From RGIG6353 sp964650465 (lineage in GTDB: Bacteria > Bacillota > Clostridia > Oscillospirales > SIG627), in contig CAZYTA010000068.1 of NCBI GenBank assembly GCA_964650465.1, positions 1 through 10,028 on the forward strand: a DNA stretch of 10,028 nt, read 5' to 3'. This document shows, in pieces, positions 5,578-10,028 of this stretch (its first letter is position 1; each line of letters begins with the position of its first letter). Both the position numbers and the translations under genes were made by a program. Below the pieces are notes generated by a model. The model was not told the DNA's origin and did no database searches. It saw only the letters and a list, made by a program, of their open reading frames with translations.

Positions 5578-7377
5578 ATGAAAGTAATTATGCAAAACGG
5601 CAGTATCGAGGAGTACGGCTTCGAGGACCAGATAGGTCGCGACGCACTCCGCCATACTGCATCACACATTCTTGCACAGGCGGTAAAGAGACTTTACCCT
5701 CAGGCAAAGCTTGCTATCGGACCTTCTATCAAGGACGGCTTTTACTATGACTTTGATATCGAGGGCGGCTTCAACGACGAGGACCTTGAAAAGCTTGAAG
5801 CTGAAATGAAAAAGATAACCAAGGAAAACCTTAAGCTTGAGCGCTTTACACTCCCCAGAGATGAGGCATTGAAGCTTATGGCAGACGAGCCCTACAAGAT
5901 AGAGCTTATAAACGATCTTCCCGAGGATGCAGAGCTTTCCTTCTTCAAGCAGGGCGACTATGTTGACCTCTGCGCAGGCCCTCATGTGACCTACACATCG
6001 GCAGTAAAGGCGTTCAAGCTCATGTCTGCAACAGGCGCATATTGGAGGGGCAACGAAAAGAACAAGATGCTCACCCGTATCTACGGTACAGCTTTTGCAT
6101 CAAAGCCCGAGCTTGAAGCACATCTGACTCAGCTTGAAGAGGCAAGAAAGCGCGACCACAACAAGCTTGGACGCGAGCTTGAATACTTCACAACAGTTGA
6201 TACAATCGGACAGGGACTTCCCATACTTCTTCCCAAGGGCGCGAGAGTCATTCAGAAGCTCCAGCGCTGGATAGAGGACGAAGAGGAGAAGAGAGGTTAT
6301 CTTCTTACAAAAACTCCCCTCATGGCAAAGCGTGAGCTTTACAAGATTTCGGGACACTGGGATCACTACCTTGACGGTATGTTTGTAATGGGAGATCCTG
6401 CTGACGAGACCAAAGAGTGCTTCGCCCTGCGTCCCATGACCTGTCCTTTTCAGTATCAGGTGTTCCTCAACAGAAAACGTTCTTACCGCGACCTTCCCAT
6501 GCGACTTGGTGAGACCTCCACACTCTTCCGTAACGAGGATTCGGGCGAGATGCACGGTCTTATCAGAGTCCGTCAGTTCACCATCTCCGAAGGCCATATA
6601 GTTCTCCGCCCCGACCAGCTTGCAGAAGAGTTTGAGCAGTGTCTGTCTCTTGCCAAGTACTGCCTGTCAACTTTGGGACTTTGGGAAGACTGTACATTCA
6701 GATTTTCGCAGTGGGACCCCAACCGCACGGACAAGTACGAGGGCACTGCAGAGCAGTGGGATGAGGCTCAGCATATAATGGGCGACCTTCTCGATAAGCT
6801 TCTCGGACGAGAGAACTACGTTATAGGTATCGACGAAGCCGCATTCTACGGACCCAAGCTCGATATCCAGTGTAAGAACGTATTCGGTAAGGAGGACACC
6901 ATCGTTACCATCCAGATTGATATGCTTCTTGCCAAGAAGTTCGGTATGGAGTATGTGGATTCCGACAACTCCATGAAAATTCCCTATATTATCCACCGTA
7001 CTTCTATGGGCTGCTACGAGAGAACACTTGCACTTCTTATAGAAAAGTATGCAGGCGCACTTCCCACATGGCTGTCACCCACACAGGTAAGAGTTCTTCC
7101 TATCACAGACCGCAACAACGAGTATACCGATAAGCTTGTTGATATGCTCACAGCGGCAGGCGTAAAGGCAGAAAGCGACAAGCGCGCTGAAAAGACAGGC
7201 TATAAGATAAGAGAAGCACAGCTTGCAAAGATTCCTTATATGCTTGTAGTAGGTGATAAGGAAACCGAGGAAGGCACAGTTTCTGTACGCCGCCGAGGCT
7301 CAATGGAAATGACAACAATGACAGCCGAAGAATTTGTGAAGCTTATTGTTGAAGAAATCAACACTAAAGCACGATAA
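5578..7377 (+). CDS. thrS: threonyl-tRNA synthetase lacking most of the TGS domain
   Basis: Charges tRNA-Thr with threonine in the cytosol. The start at ATG 5578 (MKVIMQNGSI) has AAGGAG 8 bases upstream; an earlier in-frame start would lie in the terminator T-run. Residues 1-20 are only a remnant of the roughly 60-residue TGS domain. The editing domain follows with HTASH (His26, His30) and CAGPH (Cys132, His136). The class II core holds motif 2 around Arg318 (FRNEDSGEMHGLIRVRQF) and motif 3 in GCYERT (Arg482). Zinc ligands Cys289, His340 and His473 are present. The anticodon-binding domain starts near 500. At 599 residues it is about 40 shorter than E. coli ThrRS, all lost at the N terminus. 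CPFQYQ (289-294) and TISEGH (335-340) replace the E. coli CPGH and TQDDAH forms, a variant I associate with clostridial enzymes. Expression is controlled by the T-box leader. Confidence 0.97.
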   Translation: MKVIMQNGSIEEYGFEDQIGRDALRHTASHILAQAVKRLYPQAKLAIGPSIKDGFYYDFDIEGGFNDEDLEKLEAEMKKITKENLKLERFTLPRDEALKLMADEPYKIELINDLPEDAELSFFKQGDYVDLCAGPHVTYTSAVKAFKLMSATGAYWRGNEKNKMLTRIYGTAFASKPELEAHLTQLEEARKRDHNKLGRELEYFTTVDTIGQGLPILLPKGARVIQKLQRWIEDEEEKRGYLLTKTPLMAKRELYKISGHWDHYLDGMFVMGDPADETKECFALRPMTCPFQYQVFLNRKRSYRDLPMRLGETSTLFRNEDSGEMHGLIRVRQFTISEGHIVLRPDQLAEEFEQCLSLAKYCLSTLGLWEDCTFRFSQWDPNRTDKYEGTAEQWDEAQHIMGDLLDKLLGRENYVIGIDEAAFYGPKLDIQCKNVFGKEDTIVTIQIDMLLAKKFGMEYVDSDNSMKIPYIIHRTSMGCYERTLALLIEKYAGALPTWLSPTQVRVLPITDRNNEYTDKLVDMLTAAGVKAESDKRAEKTGYKIREAQLAKIPYMLVVGDKETEEGTVSVRRRGSMEMTTMTAEEFVKLIVEEINTKAR

Positions 7378-7399
7378 AAATTAAAAAAGGAGACATACT

Positions 7400-7972
7400 A
7401 TGAACAGAGCAGAATTAAAATCAAGAGCAAGAACACAACTTGGCGGAGGCATTTTTGCGAATGCATGGCTGATGAGCGTGGTACTTATGCTCATAGTGTC
7501 GGCAATATCGTATTTTGCAAATGCCATAACTCTTCTTCTTGCGGGATTTATAGGTGTTGCTACAATGGCGTTTTTCAAGAATGTAGTTCGCAACAGCACA
7601 GGTGACCTTAATACTGCATTTAGTTCACTTAAACAAGATATTGGAGGTACACTTCTTCTTGGTATACTTCAAACTGTTTTCGTTGCACTTTGGTCGCTTC
7701 TTTTCGTAATACCCGGTATAGTAAAGACATATGCTTATTCAATGGCTTACTATCTCAAGGATGAGCATCCCGAATGGGATTGGAGACAGTGTCTCAGCGA
7801 AAGCCAGAGACTTATGAACGGTCACAAAATGGAGCTTTTCATACTTGACCTTTCGTTTATCGGCTGGTACATTGTTGGTTCATTGGCACTCGGTGCGGGA
7901 ACTCTTTGGGTATCTGCATACCATAACACAACAAGGGTAAACTATTTTGAGGATCTTACCTCAGTAGCATAA
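7400..7972 (+). CDS. DUF975 family integral membrane protein
   Basis: A 190-residue protein of unknown function, recognised as DUF975 by the N-terminal MNRAELKSRARTQL, the FVIPGIVKTYAYSMAYYL block (102-119) and the LSFIGW block (151-156). Hydrophobic stretches near 19-40, 42-60, 84-106 and 146-172 suggest four membrane segments, with charged loops at 61-80 and 119-144. No signal peptide or catalytic motif is evident. AAGGAG (7387-7392) precedes the ATG by 7 bases. It lies 22 bases after thrS with no terminator between, so it is probably co-transcribed and indirectly under T-box control; nothing in the protein explains a link to tRNA charging. Family members are scattered among Firmicutes without an assigned role, and I do not guess one. 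Confidence 0.85.
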   Translation: MNRAELKSRARTQLGGGIFANAWLMSVVLMLIVSAISYFANAITLLLAGFIGVATMAFFKNVVRNSTGDLNTAFSSLKQDIGGTLLLGILQTVFVALWSLLFVIPGIVKTYAYSMAYYLKDEHPEWDWRQCLSESQRLMNGHKMELFILDLSFIGWYIVGSLALGAGTLWVSAYHNTTRVNYFEDLTSVA

Positions 7973-7975
7973 AAG

Positions 7976-7995
7976 CGGCGAGCTGCCGGCAATTT
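7976..7995 (+). terminator. weak hairpin after DUF975 gene
   Basis: CGGC (7976-7979) pairs with GCCG (7985-7988) around GAGCT, followed by GCAATTTT. The stem is only four GC pairs and the T-run is short, so it is at best a weak terminator. It overlaps the left end of the dispersed repeat copy A. Confidence 0.25.
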
Positions 7996-8045
7996 TCACC
8001 TATCGTAACATATATCTGCATCCAAACAAAGTAAAACGGCGAGGT
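7985..8045 (+). repeat. 61-bp dispersed repeat, copy A
   Basis: From GCCGGCAATT to AAAACGGCGAGGT this stretch matches the reverse complement of 9902-9962 at 53 of 61 positions without gaps. The longest shared runs are ATCCAAACAAAG (12 bases) and AAAACGGCGAGGT (13 bases). Weaker similarity (AGCGG on the left) extends the match slightly with a small gap. It lies between the DUF975 gene and rubrerythrin, upstream of the latter. No ORF is present, and no target duplications are evident. Confidence 0.85.
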
Positions 8046-8102
8046 TATTTCCGAAAAATTTACTTTAATATTAAATTACTATATAAAAAAAGGAGAATTG
8101 TT

Positions 8103-8636
8103 ATGGAGCTTAAGGGAACAAAAACAGAACAGAACCTGAGAGATGCCTTTGCAGGTGAATCACAGGCAAGAAACAAGTACACCTACTTCGCATCGGTTGC
8201 AAAGAAAGAGGGCTATGAGCAGATAGCCGCTATATTCGAAGCAACAGCAAACAACGAAAAGGAGCATGCAAAGCTTTGGTTCAAGGCTCTTTCATGTCTT
8301 GGCGACACTGCATCAAACCTTGCAGATGCGGCTCAGGGCGAGAACTATGAATGGACAGAAATGTATGACCAATTCGCAAAGGATGCCGACGAGGAAGGCT
8401 TCACAGAGCTTGCAGAGCAGTTCAGAAAGGTAGCCGCAATCGAAAAGACACATGAGGAGCGCTACCGCAAGCTTCTTTCAAATATCGAAATGCAGCAGGT
8501 TTTTGAAAAGGCTGAGGAAACCATCTGGGAATGCCACAACTGCGGACATCTCATCATCGGCAAGAAAGCCCCCGAGGTTTGCCCTGTATGTAAGCACCCC
8601 AGAAGTTATTTTGAAGTTAGAAAAGAGAATTATTAA
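8103..8636 (+). CDS. rbr: rubrerythrin
   Basis: A cytosolic non-haem di-iron peroxidase that reduces hydrogen peroxide to water, taking electrons through its own rubredoxin centre; typical oxidative-stress defence of anaerobes. The 177 residues show the two-part layout. An N-terminal four-helix ferritin-like domain carries the iron-binding Glu19 (GESQARNKY), Glu52 with His55 (NNEKEH), a Glu97-Glu98 helix (DADEEGF) and Glu114 with His117 (EKTHEERY). A C-terminal rubredoxin-like domain carries Cys144/Cys147 (CHNC) and Cys160/Cys163 (CPVC). Length is slightly below the ~190 of the Desulfovibrio protein. The ATG follows AGGAG (8091-8095) by 7 bases. It appears monocistronic, with a terminator directly after it; the promoter is not obvious in the AT-rich 8046-8090. 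No Fur/PerR-like palindrome was recognised. Confidence 0.97.
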   Translation: MELKGTKTEQNLRDAFAGESQARNKYTYFASVAKKEGYEQIAAIFEATANNEKEHAKLWFKALSCLGDTASNLADAAQGENYEWTEMYDQFAKDADEEGFTELAEQFRKVAAIEKTHEERYRKLLSNIEMQQVFEKAEETIWECHNCGHLIIGKKAPEVCPVCKHPRSYFEVRKENY

Positions 8637-8643
8637 TTCAAAC

Positions 8644-8679
8644 AAATCAAGCATCTGTAAAAGCGGGTGCTTGATTTTT
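8644..8679 (+). terminator. intrinsic terminator of rubrerythrin
   Basis: AAATCAAGCA (8644-8653) pairs perfectly with TGCTTGATTT (8668-8677), extended by T-G and C-G pairs, and ends in a run of five T (8675-8679). It sits 7 bases after the stop codon. The T-run is shared with the 3' arm. Confidence 0.85.
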
Positions 8680-8699
8680 GTTTTGGTTTCATATATAAT
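8671..8699 (+). promoter_or_regulatory. sigma-A promoter of the iron alcohol dehydrogenase
   Basis: TTGATT (8671-8676), 17 bases, TATAAT (8694-8699), start expected near 8706, then AAGGAG (8717-8722) and ATG 8729. The -35 box is part of the 3' arm of the rubrerythrin terminator, so the two signals share DNA. Confidence 0.7.
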
Positions 8700-8728
8700 A
8701 TACTCAAGATTGTATTAAGGAGTAAATT

Positions 8729-9823
8729 ATGAAGTTTTACCTACCTACAAAAATTTTCAAAGGAAAAGATTGTGTCATAGAGAACAAAGAGCAACTCATT
8801 CTCGGCACTCGTGCCTTTATTGTTACGGGACACACATCGGGCAGACTCTCGGGTGCACTTGACGATGTGGAACGTGTTTTGAACAGCCGCAATATTCCTT
8901 ATGCGGTATGGGATAAAACAGGCAACAATCCCACAGTTGAGGAATGCTTTGAGGCGGGAAGAGAAGCAAGAGAGTTCAATGCCGATTTTGTTATAGGCAT
9001 CGGGGGAGGCTCACCCCTTGATGCGGCAAAGGCGGTTGCTGTTTATGCAGTCAATCCTCAAATGTCGCCGATGGACATATATAAATGCGATTATCCTGCC
9101 AAGCCTTTGCCCATGGCGGCAATTCCCACTACTGCAGGTACAGGCTCTGAGGCTACACAGTATTCGGTACTGACGGTCAAAACAGAGGAAACAAAGAAAA
9201 GCTTTTCCACAGAGGACACCTTCTATAAGGTTGCATTCCTTGACGGAAAATACACACAGAATCTTCCGTTACATATAACACGTAATACGGCGGTTGATGC
9301 ACTCAGCCACCTTGTTGAAAGCTATACAAATACACGTGCTACCGATATGACGGAATATATAGCGCTTAAAGGTATGCGCATATGGGGTAAGAAAATTAAT
9401 GCGCTCGTAAACGGAGAGCTTACCACAGAGGACAGAGATGACCTTTTGTGGGCATCGACTCTCGGCGGTATTGTTATAGCACAGACAGGCACAACAATTG
9501 TTCATTCAATGGGTTATCCCTTGACCTTTTTCAAGGGCATACCTCACGGAATGGCAAACGGTATGCTTCTTGAACAGTATCTGAAAAACGCCGAAAGGAC
9601 AATCCCCGAAAAGGTGGAAATACTTTTGCTGAATTTGGGACTTGACTCGGTAGAAGCACTCGGAGAAATACTGGAAAAGCTCCTTCCGAACGAGTATACC
9701 TTTACAAAGGCTGAAACCGATAAATGGGCGCAAAGCACTATAAAGGCTAAAAATGCCGTAACCTCACCATTTGAAGCAACCCTTGAGGTTGAACAGGATA
9801 TATTTGAGAAATCACTTTTTTAA
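8729..9823 (+). CDS. iron-containing alcohol dehydrogenase (type III)
   Basis: An NAD(P)-dependent, metal-containing oxidoreductase of the Fe-ADH family, probably interconverting an alcohol and an aldehyde in the cytosol; the substrate cannot be read from sequence. The N-terminal dinucleotide-binding domain shows GIGGGSPLDAAK (90-101) and PTTAGTGSEAT (133-143). The C-terminal helical domain carries the metal set Asp190 and His194 (AVDALSH), His259 (IVHSMGY) and His273 (GIPHGMANG). All four ligands are present, so it should be active. At 364 residues it is a little shorter than the usual 380-390 and has a short C-terminus (EKSLF). The ATG has AAGGAG 6 bases upstream. It has its own promoter and ends in a strong hairpin, so it is monocistronic. 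Butanol/ethanol dehydrogenase and 1,3-propanediol dehydrogenase are alternatives within the family. Confidence 0.92.
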   Translation: MKFYLPTKIFKGKDCVIENKEQLILGTRAFIVTGHTSGRLSGALDDVERVLNSRNIPYAVWDKTGNNPTVEECFEAGREAREFNADFVIGIGGGSPLDAAKAVAVYAVNPQMSPMDIYKCDYPAKPLPMAAIPTTAGTGSEATQYSVLTVKTEETKKSFSTEDTFYKVAFLDGKYTQNLPLHITRNTAVDALSHLVESYTNTRATDMTEYIALKGMRIWGKKINALVNGELTTEDRDDLLWASTLGGIVIAQTGTTIVHSMGYPLTFFKGIPHGMANGMLLEQYLKNAERTIPEKVEILLLNLGLDSVEALGEILEKLLPNEYTFTKAETDKWAQSTIKAKNAVTSPFEATLEVEQDIFEKSLF

Positions 9824-9835
9824 ACCCGCAACAAA

Positions 9836-9870
9836 AGCCCCGATTTGCACATTATGTGTAAATCGGGGCT
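9836..9870 (+). terminator. 16-bp hairpin after the alcohol dehydrogenase
   Basis: AGCCCCGATTTGCACA (9836-9851) pairs along all 16 bases with TGTGTAAATCGGGGCT (9855-9870), including one G-U, with a TTA loop. It begins 13 bases after the stop. Downstream is CTATTGTAT rather than a clean T-run; on the minus strand TTTTGTTG follows. It is probably a terminator, possibly working in both directions. Confidence 0.7.
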
Positions 9871-9901
9871 CTATTGTATCATAGGAAACAGCTCAAAATC
9901 G

Positions 9902-9962
9902 ACCTCGCCGTTTTGCTTTGTTTGGATACATATATAGGCTATGATAGGCGAGAATTGCCGGC
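9902..9962 (-). repeat. 61-bp dispersed repeat, copy B (inverted)
   Basis: This is the reverse-complement counterpart of 7985-8045, with 8 mismatches in 61 positions and no gaps. In this copy CTCGCC (9904-9909) and GGCGAG (9947-9952) can pair, and TATCATA (9877-9883) can pair with TATGATA (9940-9946), giving a larger fold; copy A has lost part of the inner pairing. It lies 31 bases beyond the alcohol dehydrogenase hairpin. Confidence 0.85.
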
Positions 9963-10028
9963 TGATGCTATCCGCTTTTTTATTTACTAGGAAATTGCAT
10001 AAAAAGTTGCAAAGATAAAAAATACGTG
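9963..10028. other. right edge, nothing recognised
   Basis: A short stretch with CTTTTTTATTT (9974-9984) and AT-rich sequence. No start codon with a ribosome site, and no clear promoter or hairpin is visible before the window ends. Confidence 0.5.

Noticed and set aside
8059..8087. TTTACT-N17-TATAAA as rubrerythrin promoter
   Set aside because: The start site would fall on the ribosome-binding sequence at 8091-8095, leaving almost no leader.

Overview
The window looks like chromosomal DNA of an anaerobic, low-to-mid GC Firmicute of class Clostridia, probably a gut Ruminococcaceae/Oscillospiraceae-type organism. The supports are strong AGGAG ribosome sites, perfect sigma-A promoters, a T-box leader, a Re-type citrate synthase (typical of strict anaerobes), a rubrerythrin and a DUF975 membrane protein. 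The genus is an inference; no rRNA or other marker is present.

Left half, minus strand (102-5205): three genes, read right to left, encode a Re-citrate synthase (2-isopropylmalate/homocitrate synthase fold), an Aquifex-type aconitase and an NADP-dependent isocitrate dehydrogenase. Together they convert oxaloacetate and acetyl-CoA to 2-oxoglutarate, the carbon skeleton for glutamate. The first two genes are separated by 1 base. The promoter ahead of them is a perfect TTGACA-N17-TATAAT, with a 12-bp-arm palindrome (GntR-like core TTGTATACAA) over the -10 and start site. A 600-base non-coding gap separates aconitase from icd. It holds an array of small perfect hairpins spaced by ATATCAC, an AT-rich stretch and a longer foldable element.

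Centre (5274-7972), plus strand: a second perfect sigma-A promoter, back to back with the first, drives a T-box leader (specifier ACC, Thr) ahead of thrS. The encoded ThrRS keeps its editing, zinc and catalytic residues but has almost no N-terminal TGS domain. A DUF975 membrane protein follows 22 bases later and is probably co-transcribed.

Right part (7973-10028): rubrerythrin (peroxide detoxification), a clean intrinsic terminator that shares bases with the next promoter, and an iron-containing alcohol dehydrogenase followed by a 16-bp hairpin. A 61-bp dispersed repeat occurs twice in opposite orientation, before rubrerythrin and after the dehydrogenase, at 53/61 identity. No CRISPR array, insertion sequence, tRNA, rRNA or phage gene is visible. 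The genes are largely housekeeping; the unexplained material is in the intergenic repeats.
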